Shown here in pieces: positions 47,090 to 57,025 of a DNA stretch of 64,000 nucleotides. The stretch comes from Rs1 sp029027825 (GTDB taxonomy: Bacteria > Pseudomonadota > Gammaproteobacteria > Pseudomonadales > Balneatricaceae). The translations under genes were made by a program, and so were the position numbers. The stretch is from contig CP093399.1 in NCBI GenBank assembly GCA_029027825.1, positions 3,348,001 through 3,412,000 of the forward strand, given 5' to 3'. The notes under the pieces are model-generated. The model was not told the DNA's origin. It ran no database searches and saw only the letters and a program-made list of their open reading frames with translations. Each line of letters opens with the position of its first letter. The stretch's first letter is position 1.

Positions 47090-48668
47090 GGGGTCAGAGT
47101 AGAATGGCACTTAGTTAAGGAATAACTACTTTAAATACAAAGACTAAACAGGTTTTTTCTTAAAAGACATATACAAAAAAGGCAGTAAGTTTTGTAAAGT
47201 ATTTTCACCACAAAAAACTTACAAAACAGACTACCTTCATGCCTATTATCCCTCAGTTTAACTTCTCTCAAAAGAAAAAATTCAATACGTTAGCAAATAG
47301 TTCAAATGCCAGCAGTTTTATAGATTTGCTCTCTAGTCAGAGCTTGAAACGAATTTTTGAAAAACACACTCCTTCGCACAGAAACCGCATTTATAATCCG
47401 ACAACAACTTTGTCGATGTTCTTAGCTCAAGCATTAAATGAAGATCGCTCCTGCAGTAAAGCTGTCAACGATTTGATCATCCAGCGTCAAGACAATCTAG
47501 AAGGTAGGATTAGCACGAACACCGGTGGATATTGTCTTGCTAGACGAAAACTACCACTAGATTTATTAACGGATTTAACCACAGAGATAGGATCCCTCAT
47601 TCAACAAGAAGCACAGAGTTGTTGGGGATGGAGAAATCGCCGCGTTTGTCTCATTGATGGTACTTCACTCACCATGCCTGATACTGAAGAAAGCCAACTA
47701 GAACTCCCACAGCAGGGTGCGCAAAAGCCGGGATTAGGCTTCCCAATATGCCGAGTGCTAACAGTCAACTGTTTAACTAGCGGTGCTTTACTTAATGCAG
47801 CTATTGGCCCGTTTAAAGGAAAGGGATCAGACGAGCAAAGCTTACTTAGAAAAACTCTACACACCTTTAAACACGGGGATGTTGTTATTGGTGATGCTTT
47901 TTTTGGTACTTACTTCCTGTTGGCTGAAATGTTTATTAGACAAAGGGGTGGATGTTTTATTTGAGCAAATGGGAGTACGGAAGAAAATTACATATTTTGG
48001 CAAAGGAATTGCTCTAGGTAAAAAAGACCATCTAATCGAGATTCCAAAATCTAAGAAGAAGCCAGATTGGATGACGCAAGATGAGTTTGATAGAGCACCC
48101 GATAATATACTGATTCGCGAGTTAAAAGTGGATCAAAAAATACTCATCACAACGATGCTTTCGGCGAAAAAGTATCCTAAAAAAGAGCTCAAAAACTTAT
48201 ACAAGCAACGCTGTAACGTGGAGGTCGATTTTAGGGGTTTAAAGACAACGTTAGGTATGAATATTTTAAGTTGTAAATCTCCTGCCATGTGCAAAAAGGA
48301 GATATGGGTGTATTTTCTTGCTAATAACTTGATCAGGTTAGTGATGGCTCAAGCTGCGCAGAATAAAAACTTAAAGCCGCGGGAATTGAGTTTTAAGCAT
48401 GCGGTGCAAATATGGAATACGTATAATTTATTGGGAAAAGAAATTAACGCTGATATGTTTGCGCTCATAGCAGAGCGTAAAGTGGGTAATAGGCCTGGCC
48501 GACTAGAACCTAGAGCGGTAAAAAGACGACCAAAACCCTACAAATTACTCATGGTAGAACGGAGCAAAGCAAGACGAGAAACACTAAAACACGGGCACCC
48601 AAGGAAAGATAAATAACTTAATAAACAGTAAGTTACACGCTAACTAAGTGCCATTCTACTCTGACCCC
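47090..48668 (+). mobile_element. IS4-family insertion sequence with GGGGTCAGAGTA ends
   Basis: 1579 bp. The terminal inverted repeats share GGGGTCAGAGTAGAATGGC and continue for about 28 bp. The outer 12 bases equal the ends of the MITE-like elements in this window. A lone left end at 47043-47078 lies just upstream. The single transposase gene is broken by a frameshift. Confidence 0.9.
47239..48616 (+). pseudogene. IS4-family transposase, frameshifted
   Basis: Two overlapping frames (47239-47964 and on to 48616) make one transposase of about 460 residues. The first has MPIIPQFNFSQKKKF and the first catalytic Asp in LIDGTSLTMPD, with the second Asp in VIGDAFFGTY. The second has the YREK signature Y-2-R-3-E-6-K (YKQRCNVEVDFRGLK) with the catalytic Glu. 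Around 47930-47937 one extra T shifts the frame; deleting it joins EMLLDKGVDVLFE. IS4 elements are not known for programmed shifts, so this copy is probably inactive. Confidence 0.88.
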
Positions 48669-49004
48669 ATTGATTCCAAATATTAAATCTTCTACCGTAA
48701 GCGTGCTGCACTTATTACTAGAATTCAGCTCACTACAAACAAGTCGAAACTACCCTCCCACCAAACTATTTTCTAGCTTCAGAATATAATCAATGGTATT
48801 GCTCCGGATTACCCAATATTCAGGATATTCCACTAAGCCACAGATTGATATTTTGTGATGTATGGAGCCGCTATTGCTGCTGCAGATTTTTGGATTTGTG
48901 AAGATTTTTTGGATTTGTGAAGATTTTTTGGATTTATGAAGATTTTTTGGATTTATGAAGATTTTTTATTCTTCTAATGATAACATTCCTTTCAAAATCA
49001 ACGG
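48669..49004. other. non-coding gap with 19-bp tandem repeats
   Basis: No gene is visible between the IS4 element and the Fic gene. The right part holds the tandem repeats described separately. Confidence 0.5.
48884..48968. repeat. tandem repeat, 19-bp unit, about 4.4 copies
   Basis: Units read GATTTTTTGGATTTGTGAA; the first has one T fewer and the last two full units have ATGAA for GTGAA. The array ends 37 bp before the Fic gene start. There are no spacers, so it is not a CRISPR. Confidence 0.85.
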
Positions 49005-50552
49005 ATGGATCAAATAATGGAAGATGCAGGCTACACATATCTCCGAGAAAACTTAGATATTCTTGTTCCTCCACTTGCTCTAGAACTCAAACGTGGTACC
49101 AGCACTATAGACAGAACTACGAACTATGGCTACGGTAACATCAAAATTTTAGCAAAAAACAGGAAGATTGGTACGACCTCGAGTGAGCATATAGAGGTAG
49201 CTATCAAATACCAAGGAATTAATCTTTCATATCTTTCAGCGATCTTTCAAGTTATCGACATCAACGAGCTTACCGCATTTATCAAGGAACAGCCAACATC
49301 TACAATAAGAAGATGCATATGGTATATATATGAATGGTTAATGGAAAAGCGATTGGAACTACCTGACCTAACAAGTGTAAGTTACACCAAGCTGCTACTT
49401 GATAAGTACTATTATACATCTAATCAAAGCATTCGCGACAAACGTACCAAAGTTGAAAACAACTTAATCGGTAATAAAGATTTTTGTCCTGTCATACGTA
49501 AAACTAACAGCACCCAAAGATGGGCAAAGATAGATATGCTGGAACTCGCTAGAGAGGAACTTGCAAATCTAAACAAACTTGTCGATATAGACCTCATTGG
49601 CCGCTCAGTTAATTACTTGTATACCAGAGAAACCAAATCTTCAACTGATATAGAGAAAGAAGACTCTAGAGAGGAAAAAACAGTAAAGTTCCTTAGAGTG
49701 CTTAAGAGCTCCGGCAGGCTCCCTATAACAAAAAAGAGATTAATCAAAGTTCAAAACCAAATTGTTAAGCAGCACAAAACTGATGGTGACTACCGTTTCG
49801 AAAACGTTTATGTCGGGGAAACCAACCGAGTCAATGGAACAGAAAATATTCATTATATTGCGCCTCCTCCAGAGCAAGTGCCAAATATGATGAAAGGGCT
49901 AATACATATGCATGACAGCCTTATGGCAAGTCCTTCTATACCTGCAATGATGCATGCTGCGATCGTATCTTTCGGCTTTGTATATATTCATCCTTTTTCC
50001 GATGGAAATGGACGTACTCATCGTTATCTAATGCACGATATTTTAAAAGCAAGAAGCCCGAAACACGACGAGATGATCATTCCAGTTTCGGCAGCGATTC
50101 TCCAAAGACAAGACGAATACGCGTCGGTTCTTGAGTCTTTCTCAAAGTCAGTAATGACTGTTATTGATTACGACCTAGATTTGAACGGAGAGGTCATTAT
50201 CCATAACGATATACAAAACATATATCGCTATCCTGATCTTACCCTACATGTTGAATTCCTCTATAAAATGATGGAACTTGCTATAACTCAAGATTTAATG
50301 AAGGAGATTATTTTTCTCGTAACATTCGATGCAATCAAAGAGCTGATCAATAACAGATTTGACATCCCAAATACAAAGCTCAACCTTCTAGTTAACTTAC
50401 TATTACAGAACAATGGAAAGCTCAGCCAGAGTAAGAAGAAACAAAATCTATTCAACAACTACCTGACTGAAAAAGAAACAAATGAGATCGAAGAAGCGGT
50501 TTCAGAAAAACTACAAGAAATAGAAAAAACACTATCAGTCAATAAAGCCTAA
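49005..50552 (+). CDS. Fic domain protein
   Basis: Fic enzymes usually transfer AMP from ATP to a hydroxyl of a target protein. The catalytic loop HPFSDGNGR lies at residues 329-337, complete with His, Asp and Arg. Upstream, SSTDIEKE (212-219) occupies the place of the class II inhibitory helix (S/TxxxE-G/N), but Lys218 stands where Gly or Asn is usual. The N-terminal 180 residues and C-terminal helices are not assigned. The length (515) is large for a plain Fic protein. It lies alone between IS remnants. Confidence 0.88.
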   Translation: MDQIMEDAGYTYLRENLDILVPPLALELKRGTSTIDRTTNYGYGNIKILAKNRKIGTTSSEHIEVAIKYQGINLSYLSAIFQVIDINELTAFIKEQPTSTIRRCIWYIYEWLMEKRLELPDLTSVSYTKLLLDKYYYTSNQSIRDKRTKVENNLIGNKDFCPVIRKTNSTQRWAKIDMLELAREELANLNKLVDIDLIGRSVNYLYTRETKSSTDIEKEDSREEKTVKFLRVLKSSGRLPITKKRLIKVQNQIVKQHKTDGDYRFENVYVGETNRVNGTENIHYIAPPPEQVPNMMKGLIHMHDSLMASPSIPAMMHAAIVSFGFVYIHPFSDGNGRTHRYLMHDILKARSPKHDEMIIPVSAAILQRQDEYASVLESFSKSVMTVIDYDLDLNGEVIIHNDIQNIYRYPDLTLHVEFLYKMMELAITQDLMKEIIFLVTFDAIKELINNRFDIPNTKLNLLVNLLLQNNGKLSQSKKKQNLFNNYLTEKETNEIEEAVSEKLQEIEKTLSVNKA

Positions 50553-51086
50553 ACGAAAGCAACGGTATTAATTAATAATTGATAGCAATCAATTGCATCC
50601 TCGATTTCTCCGCAAATTAATCTTCACCCTCGTGTCCTAATATTTCTAAAATCCAAAAAACAGCAAGTTACACGTAAACTAAGTGCCATTCTACTCTAAA
50701 CCATTGATTCGATTTCATTGATTCATTCACGCTTCTATGAGCGAGGAAATTTACCCTTGATGATTTAGGCGCAGCCATATTCATCTCTATTAAAATGCGT
50801 GATAGTCCTACATATTCCGCGGTATTTTTATTTTATCCTACGCTTACTAGAGCCTATATTGCCAATACCTTGAACCCGTTACTTAGTCTGTAACACACTG
50901 ATTTTTAACATAACAAACTGTCATTTCACCAATTATATTCAGAGGCCTAGACATGTTCCGACTTACTCTAAGCTACCCATTCAGAATATGCCATCAACTA
51001 CACCACTATAAGGTCGGTATATTCATACCTGCTTTTGACTGCCGTGCATGTTTTATGCTTGTTCACAATATGTGAGAAATAGTTTT
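50553..51086. other. non-coding gap with a hybrid element remnant
   Basis: Apart from the hybrid remnant at 50606-50703, no gene is seen. A possible promoter for the binding-protein gene must lie in the right part. Confidence 0.45.
50606..50703. mobile_element. hybrid remnant: MITE interior joined to IS4-type right end
   Basis: The left half (GATTTCTCCGCAAATTAATC, AATATTTCTAAAATCC) matches the inside of the MITE family. The right half (AGTTACACGTAAACTAAG, GTGCCATTCTACTCT) matches the right end of the IS4 element. It shows that the two element types have recombined or share an origin. Confidence 0.65.
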
Positions 51087-51842
51087 ATGCCTAAATCCCC
51101 CTTATTACTTGTCATGATAGCCACTTTGTTATCCACCAATAGCGCTGCAAATGAACAAAAATTAATAGTGGCTTTCAGTGAATTACCGCCTTCGAAGGTA
51201 TTCCACGAAGGCAGGTTTAGCGGTGCATATGCTGAATTTGCACGCGAAATGGCGAAACAATTAGCTCTGCAAATTGAATTTCGACTGTGTTCACTTATAC
51301 GTTGTTTACATATGATGGAAAGTGGAGCCGCGGACATTATTATTGGAGTTAAGCACACTCCAGAGCGAAAAAAATATATTCAATTCCTCAATACTCCCTA
51401 TAGATCGAGTACAGAAAAGGTCTTTTATATGCGCAATAGTGAGCATAGACAGCTAGCGATGTATAGCGACTTATACAATTTTGAACATATAGGGGTAAAG
51501 AGAGGCGCTAAATATTTTAATCAATTTGACAATGACTCTTACTTGAATAAAGTATCTGTCTCGACCAACAGTCAAAATTTTGCCAAATTGATGCGTAGGC
51601 GGATAAACCTAATGATCATCAACAAGGAACAAGGTGAGTATTTAATCAATGTATTGGGAATTAACCAGCAAATAAAGAAAGCCGAATTTTTTGTAAAAAC
51701 AGATTCATATATATACCTCGGTATCTCCAAAAACTCAAAACACATCCAAGACTTACCTTTATTTGAATCTGCTATGTCAAAAATAGTCAATAGCGGGACA
51801 TTAGACGCCATAATGAACAACACTTTTTTTAAAGATAATTAG
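51087..51842 (+). CDS. periplasmic substrate-binding protein, family 3 (amino-acid type)
   Basis: A 251-residue protein with a signal peptide ending near NSAANE. The family 3 binding fold shows FSGAYAEFAREMAKQLALQ, AADIIIGVKHTPERKKYIQF and VKRGAKYFNQF. No transporter or sensor genes adjoin it. In gammaproteobacteria such lone proteins are common and their ligands are unknown. I chose the ATG at 51087 because the earlier one at 51048 places 13 polar residues before the signal peptide. Confidence 0.8.
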   Translation: MPKSPLLLVMIATLLSTNSAANEQKLIVAFSELPPSKVFHEGRFSGAYAEFAREMAKQLALQIEFRLCSLIRCLHMMESGAADIIIGVKHTPERKKYIQFLNTPYRSSTEKVFYMRNSEHRQLAMYSDLYNFEHIGVKRGAKYFNQFDNDSYLNKVSVSTNSQNFAKLMRRRINLMIINKEQGEYLINVLGINQQIKKAEFFVKTDSYIYLGISKNSKHIQDLPLFESAMSKIVNSGTLDAIMNNTFFKDN

Positions 51843-51892
51843 CAGGTTGCAAGACGGAGCTAATATGAGGATTAAAGCATGAATAGGGTCAG

Positions 51893-51945
51893 AGTAAATT
51901 GTTTTCCCCGCAATCGCAGTATCTTTACCTTCTGCGCAATTTAGA
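51893..51945. mobile_element. degenerate MITE left end
   Basis: AGGGTCAGAGTAAATTG followed by a decayed version of the interior (TTTTCCCCGCAATC). No right end is found before the IS4 remnant. Confidence 0.5.
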
Positions 51946-52061
51946 AGCTTAGGAAAAGAGATTATAGCGGCTCTTCTCCCCTCCCTGATTATGCTAGTAT
52001 GCCAGACTCTATCAGACTGCGTATAATTCCATGGACTGTTTGCTTAGCAATCCCTGTCGAT

Positions 52062-52661
52062 TTACACAAAGCGGTTACTGTAAAAATTGGGATCAATAGC
52101 CGCATTAAGTAAAGCACCGCTAGTTAAACAGTTGACTGTTAGCACTCGGCATATTGGGAAGCCTAATCCCGGCTTTTGCGCACCCTGCTGTGGGAATTCT
52201 AGTTGGCTTTCTTCAGTATCAGGCATGGTGAGTGAAGTACCATCAATGAGGCAGACGCGTCGATTTCTCCATCCCCAACAACTCTGCGCTTCTTGCTGAA
52301 TGAGGGACCCTATCTCTGTGGTTAAATCAGTCAATAAATCTAGTGGCAGTTTTCGTCTAGCAAAACAATATCCGCCGGTGTTCGTGCTAATCCTACCTTC
52401 TGGATTGTCTTGACGCTGGATGATCAAATCGTTGACCGCTTTACTGCAGGAGCGATCTTCATTTAATGCTTGAGCTAAGAACATCGACAAAGTTGTTGTC
52501 GGATTATAAATGCGGTTCCTGTGCGAAGGAGTGTATTTTTCAAAAATTCGTTTCAAGCTCTGGCTAGAGAGCAAAACTATAAAACTGCTGGCATTTGAAC
52601 TATTTGCTAACGTATTGAATTTTTTCTTTTGAGAGAAGTTAAACTGAGGGATAATAGGCAT
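52062..52661 (-). pseudogene. IS4-family transposase, N-terminal remnant
   Basis: The first 190 residues match the other copy apart from a few substitutions (for example Asp/Val, His/Tyr and Leu/Phe), then the frame leaves the element after LLNAAI. The second and third catalytic residues are missing, so it is inactive. Confidence 0.88.
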
Positions 52662-52810
52662 GAATGCAGTCTGTTTTGTAAGTTTTTTGTGGTGAAAATA
52701 TTTTACAAAACTTACTGCCTTTTTTGTATATATCTTTTAAGAAAAAACCTGTTTAGTCTTTGTATTTAAAGTAGTTATCCCTTAACTAAGTACCATTCTA
52801 CTCTGACCCT
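52093..52810 (-). mobile_element. IS4-family element, truncated second copy
   Basis: The left (transposase start) end is intact, with GACCCT for GACCCC, and the match to the copy at 47090 stops at about 52093, inside the transposase gene. A lone end CTCTGACCCC follows at 52820-52829. It forms the border of cassette 2 on the immunity-gene side. Confidence 0.88.
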
Positions 52811-52871
52811 ATTGATTTTCTCTGACCCCATTGATTTTAAAATTATTTAGGCATATATAGATGTAATTTGG

Positions 52872-53510
52872 TTACTCGGGTCTTAAATGTGCATTGCGAG
52901 TCCACTGATCTACTCTAAAAAAGCGAGTATCTACAAGGTTGAATTCTTCAAATATATCTTTAACTTTTTTGTGAATAAATGCTTTACCAAAGTTAATATT
53001 GGACATGCAAAATATTAAACGCTCATCTTCAGGTACACAAAGCATTTTATGAAAATCTAATACAATAGTTTCCACTCCGGGTTCTTCACCATCATCAATA
53101 TCATCTTGCCCCCATTTATCAAGCTGTGAACGTTCGATATAGCACCAGTCTTTTCGATCATAGATATTAACAAAGAAGTAATCATAGTGGCTGTTACCCT
53201 CAATATCTGTATAAACCGCAGGGTAATATTGGATGCCTTTGATGTTGTACTTTAATAATCTATCACGGACATTTTTTTTGATCATAAAATTAGAGCCACT
53301 AAAAATGATATCACCAATATTTTCTTTCATGCCTTTACGGACCCAATCTGCTGCTTCAGGATTATGAAAAAACATAGGTCTGGCGGGATTCAAATAGTGG
53401 CTTCCATATTTCAATTCTTTGGTCTCATCATCGCCAACAACATCTATAACACCATCAAATTTATATCCATCATTTGAGATAATGTAATAACTATCATCTA
53501 AACCTTCCAT
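52872..53510 (-). CDS. putative immunity protein of cassette 2 (DUF1629/Imm11-like)
   Basis: A 212-residue soluble acidic protein. The pattern (PEAADWVRKGMKENIGDIIF, then LLKYNIKGIQYYPAV and RLIFCMSNINFGKAFIHKKV) resembles DUF1629/Imm11-type immunity proteins of polymorphic toxin systems. The ATG follows directly on the nuclease TAA with GGGAGG before it, so both are made together. It probably binds the AHH nuclease; the pairing is inferred from position. Confidence 0.65.
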   Translation of the reverse strand: MEGLDDSYYIISNDGYKFDGVIDVVGDDETKELKYGSHYLNPARPMFFHNPEAADWVRKGMKENIGDIIFSGSNFMIKKNVRDRLLKYNIKGIQYYPAVYTDIEGNSHYDYFFVNIYDRKDWCYIERSQLDKWGQDDIDDGEEPGVETIVLDFHKMLCVPEDERLIFCMSNINFGKAFIHKKVKDIFEEFNLVDTRFFRVDQWTRNAHLRPE

Positions 53511-54188
53511 TTATCGTCCTCCCTGTATTTCATAGAGCCTTCGCTTCTTCAAAGAAATATCTTCTTTTATTTGATTTTTTGCACGCTTGTTCTTGTAATG
53601 GTTTTGTTCACTAGAGCAAACCTCATTGAATCTATGCTTTTTAGCATCAACTATATAATCAGCATCACAACAACCTTGACCATTACTTCTCATACCAGAC
53701 CCAAAATTTCTAGAGATATTGGTTAAAGCCAAATCATGGTTATTAATATCAATGGCTATCTCTTCACTGAGCCTGTTCATTTTTTTTAAAAGTTTTTTAT
53801 ATTTGTCATCCTCGCAATATGCACCGCTATTAATTTTTCGTTTGATGTTATTGATCCTATCTTTTATCTCTCGATGATAGTTTATTGGGTGTTCCCCATC
53901 GACGTCATTATTACCGTTGTCTGCATCTAAATTCAGCTGTGCTGATGGGTGGTTGCCACGGTGTAACTGTACGTTTAAATGACAGGCCCCTTGTAATGTA
54001 CAAGGAATTAAGGCGATGTTATCAATGTTATTTATATCGTAATTGAAATCTTCTATTTTTCTTTCAATATCACTATCCAATAGTGCTTTTCTGGAAACTA
54101 AATGATGCGCTTGCATTTGTATTCCGTTGTGAATCGGATGGCTAGAGTCGTCTTCGACCGCCCTAAGAATGTCTTGTCTATATCCCAT
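53511..54188 (-). CDS. AHH-type nuclease toxin, separate polypeptide
   Basis: The segment QAHHLVSRKALL (AHH at residues 27-29), followed by DINNIDNIALIP and GACHLNVQLHRGNHPS, is the AHH branch of the HNH/EndoVII nucleases used as toxin tips. The 225-residue protein also has a helical tail rich in Lys and Arg. It has its own strong ribosome site (GGAGG) and starts 10 bp after the stop of the effector body, in another frame. So the nuclease is not fused to the secreted body, unlike most such toxins. Its target is likely DNA. Confidence 0.78.
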   Translation of the reverse strand: MGYRQDILRAVEDDSSHPIHNGIQMQAHHLVSRKALLDSDIERKIEDFNYDINNIDNIALIPCTLQGACHLNVQLHRGNHPSAQLNLDADNGNNDVDGEHPINYHREIKDRINNIKRKINSGAYCEDDKYKKLLKKMNRLSEEIAIDINNHDLALTNISRNFGSGMRSNGQGCCDADYIVDAKKHRFNEVCSSEQNHYKNKRAKNQIKEDISLKKRRLYEIQGGR

Positions 54189-54198
54189 TATTACCTCC

Positions 54199-55680
54199 CT
54201 AAAGAATGTACTTCAAATTGCCGTTACGACTAACGGGTGTCTTGTGTTTTTTGCTGTCACATATCCGGCAGTTTGCGTTTTTTCTAATCAAATGCCGCTG
54301 CTTTTCTACTGTGTTGCCAGATACGCCGCGCTTTGATTCCGCTCGGTGTGCTTTAGTTAATAACGGTGCTTGTGCTAGCATGCGTTCACCGGCTTTGGTG
54401 AATGATTCGATTATCTTTGGCAGTGCTGATAAAGCGTTTTGTGCCTTCGCTACTACTTTAGTACTCTTGTTACTCATATTGGCCAAACGAGCCATGATGA
54501 CGGATGCTCGGGCCGCAGCGCCAATGCCGCCTAACAACACACAAATGACAAATAAAATAACTTCATAAAAAATATAGATCCCGCCTTTACCAAAATAGAA
54601 GGTATAAAAGTTAGGAGGTACAACCTCAAAAAACTGTTGCACATAGGCGATATAGGTTGTGACAGAAGTTCGATAATTAACTAATTCTAGGGTGTTTTGC
54701 CAAGATTTATCATATTTAAGTTGTATCGCCCAATCTGGATCAATATCCGCTAGAGTGATATCGATGAAGTTTTCAATGCCATTAACATCTGTATTTATAA
54801 TTAAATTAGGGAAGTTTAAGACCGCTTTTCGATGCTTTACTATTTTTTTAACGTACTCTACATTGGCACCCGCGTTTTCAATGGCTTGGTCTATCGATTC
54901 TATAGCAGCATTGCCGATGGCTTTTGCAGATTTAGATGCCTCTTCTGCGGCTTTTATGATATCTGCTGTGCTGGTGTTTTTGGCTAAGTACCAGGCTTGT
55001 TGCGCCGATTCTTGTGCCCAATCAGTACCCTCTAATGCGATATTCTCAATGTCATCCCAGAGTTTAACCCAGCTATCGCCATCACTCATCCAGTCATATG
55101 AATCTTTAGCCGTATCTGCTATGCCTGAACCGATACTTTTAGCGCCCTCCAATGCGCCTGCGCCGATACTGGTCAGTAAGGCTTGACTACCTAACGCCTC
55201 CCACTCTTGACGAAAACCACTCATGCTTGTTTCTAAATCTCTATAAGCTCCATCAAGGGTAGCTTCAATGGCATCATCGAGCTCTTTAATTTGGCTATCA
55301 ACACTTGGGTCACTAACAATCTCAAAGTAAGCTTGCCCTTGGTCACAAGTAGGGTAATAAAAAGTGCCAAGTTCAGCATATTTCAAATGCCATTGCTCTG
55401 CTTCAGCTGGATCTTTAGGTGGAGCTTCACCAGAGACTAGCCCTACTTGCTCAAAATCCTTTAAGTGCTTACCTTCTAGAATCTCCTCACTATTTAAGTA
55501 CAAATTAAATTTAGCGCCGGCCATTGGCGTTTGCCATTTGTCGTCATAGCTAGCTTTTACTTTTATCCATGTTCCACAAGGTGAGGTGATACCGTCAACA
55601 GGCCCTTGAAACTTTTCTATCGCTGCAGCTTCTGTACGTTTCGCAATGTCGGCAGGTTCTGGTAGCTTAGGTCTGGTCAT
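54199..55680 (-). CDS. T6SS-type effector body without C-terminal toxin
   Basis: 493 residues. A possible transthyretin-like beta domain lies at about 35-125 (GTWIKVKASYDDKWQTPMAG). Helices follow to 360, then one strong hydrophobic segment (YEVILFVICVLLGGIGAAA) near 370-390. The tail has CRIC and ends KTPVSRNGNLKYIL. The architecture parallels the effector of cassette 1, but no toxin domain is fused. The start overlaps the adaptor end by 14 bases. The AHH nuclease follows at once and may be the active part. Confidence 0.7.
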   Translation of the reverse strand: MTRPKLPEPADIAKRTEAAAIEKFQGPVDGITSPCGTWIKVKASYDDKWQTPMAGAKFNLYLNSEEILEGKHLKDFEQVGLVSGEAPPKDPAEAEQWHLKYAELGTFYYPTCDQGQAYFEIVSDPSVDSQIKELDDAIEATLDGAYRDLETSMSGFRQEWEALGSQALLTSIGAGALEGAKSIGSGIADTAKDSYDWMSDGDSWVKLWDDIENIALEGTDWAQESAQQAWYLAKNTSTADIIKAAEEASKSAKAIGNAAIESIDQAIENAGANVEYVKKIVKHRKAVLNFPNLIINTDVNGIENFIDITLADIDPDWAIQLKYDKSWQNTLELVNYRTSVTTYIAYVQQFFEVVPPNFYTFYFGKGGIYIFYEVILFVICVLLGGIGAAARASVIMARLANMSNKSTKVVAKAQNALSALPKIIESFTKAGERMLAQAPLLTKAHRAESKRGVSGNTVEKQRHLIRKNANCRICDSKKHKTPVSRNGNLKYIL

Positions 55681-57025
55681 ATGCCTCCTTATTCACAGTT
55701 AACTGTGTCATGTAATCCATGAATTGTTTAAATTTACTCGTCTCATCTAAATCACTGTGGCATATTCTCTCGAGTTCACCATTTGCTTGTTTAATCTCAT
55801 ACTCATGACCATAAAAAACTTCAAAAGCTGCTAATTGGAATAAGTGCTCTCCCGCACCAAAGCCGTAGCTTCGCATCCGTTTCATACTATTGAATATTAC
55901 TTGTTCTAAATTTTCAGCATGAGCCAATTCAATGGGATAAAGTTGTTTTAGCTCCTCTGCCATTTCAATGCACTTCTTACGAATTTCTAGTTGCTGTAAC
56001 CCTTTTTTGTCTCGGTTTGTTATTGAAAAAGCGGGAATTGATCCTGAAAAGTCAGCTAGCAATTGGTTAGGCTCGATGCAGATTAATTTTTTACCCGCAT
56101 CTTGTTCGCTTAAAATGCTATAACTTAGCTAATTGTCACGAGACGACATAAACAGCTTGCATCTTTCAGCCCAGTCATTTATTGACTGAAAGTAATCGAC
56201 AACAACACTCGGGTTATGAAAGTGGAAGAAACACCATTTGCCAGTCTCTTCATCCATAGCCCTCATGAATTTTCTAAAGTGTTTGTGTACTTCTTCAAAT
56301 GTAGCGGTAGTGCGGATAAAAACACCAACATTTTGCCCCCAACATTTTTCAAAGTATCTATTATGAAAATCCAAAATTGAATATTTGTCGGCATCTTTCG
56401 AAAGTGTTACATCAATAAGATAAGGAGCCACATGCTTTAGATTCTCAGCCGCTTCACCTGTATACATACATGCTATTTGTACATCAGTGATTGAATCTGA
56501 GAAATAGTAAAACCCTGTTCTGTCAGAATAAAGGCCGCCATCGATAATAAGATAAGTGCGTAGTAGGGGAGCTTTACTATCAGGATCCGCAAATAATTGC
56601 GCTTTAAGTTCATCAGTAATCCATTGCTTTTCCCAGAAGGCTAAATGATCTTGTTCTGGTAATGGGGGAATATCATGTTCAGTGAAAGTAAGAAACTCTT
56701 TATCAGCGAGTAGTGATTCACTGCTAATGAGCTTAATTTTTTGAAATACAATAGGGTGTTGTTTGCTTACTTGTTGAGATAACTCAATAGCAACCTGATC
56801 ATAGAACTCAGCTTCTTCTAAATACTGGACGATAGGTTTGATTTCATCAGAATAAAGAAATAGATAACCGCTATCTTTTAAAAGATTATTAATCTTTTCA
56901 TCCAGCTGCTGGTGGCTTTCAAGCAATACCGCTACGCGCAATTCATAGCGTTCTTGAACATCTTCGCCAGTTTTCATAGCCTCACAGCTTAGGATCCAAG
57001 GCGTACCGTGGGGATGGTCTTGCAT
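55667..57025 (-). pseudogene. T6SS effector adaptor (DUF4123), interrupted by in-frame TAG
   Basis: A single frame of 453 codons runs from the ATG at 57025 to 55667, broken only by TAG at 56129-56131 (codon 299). Residues 1-298 contain the extra N-terminal domain (MQDHPHGTPWILSCEAMKTG) and a DUF4123-like domain (RTYLIIDGGLYS, VAPYLIDVTL, VGVFIRTTATFEEVHKHFRK). The part after the TAG is the usual helical tail (RMRSYGFGAGEHLFQLAAFE). Without read-through the tail would be lost or made separately. The paralogue at 40846 is intact. Confidence 0.8.

Noticed and set aside
47239..48616. Programmed frameshift in the IS4 transposase
   Set aside because: No slippery heptamer in the right place, and IS4 elements normally have a single frame; a one-base insertion explains it better.
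48884..48968. CRISPR-like array
   Set aside because: The repeats are directly adjacent with no unique spacers, and no cas genes are present.
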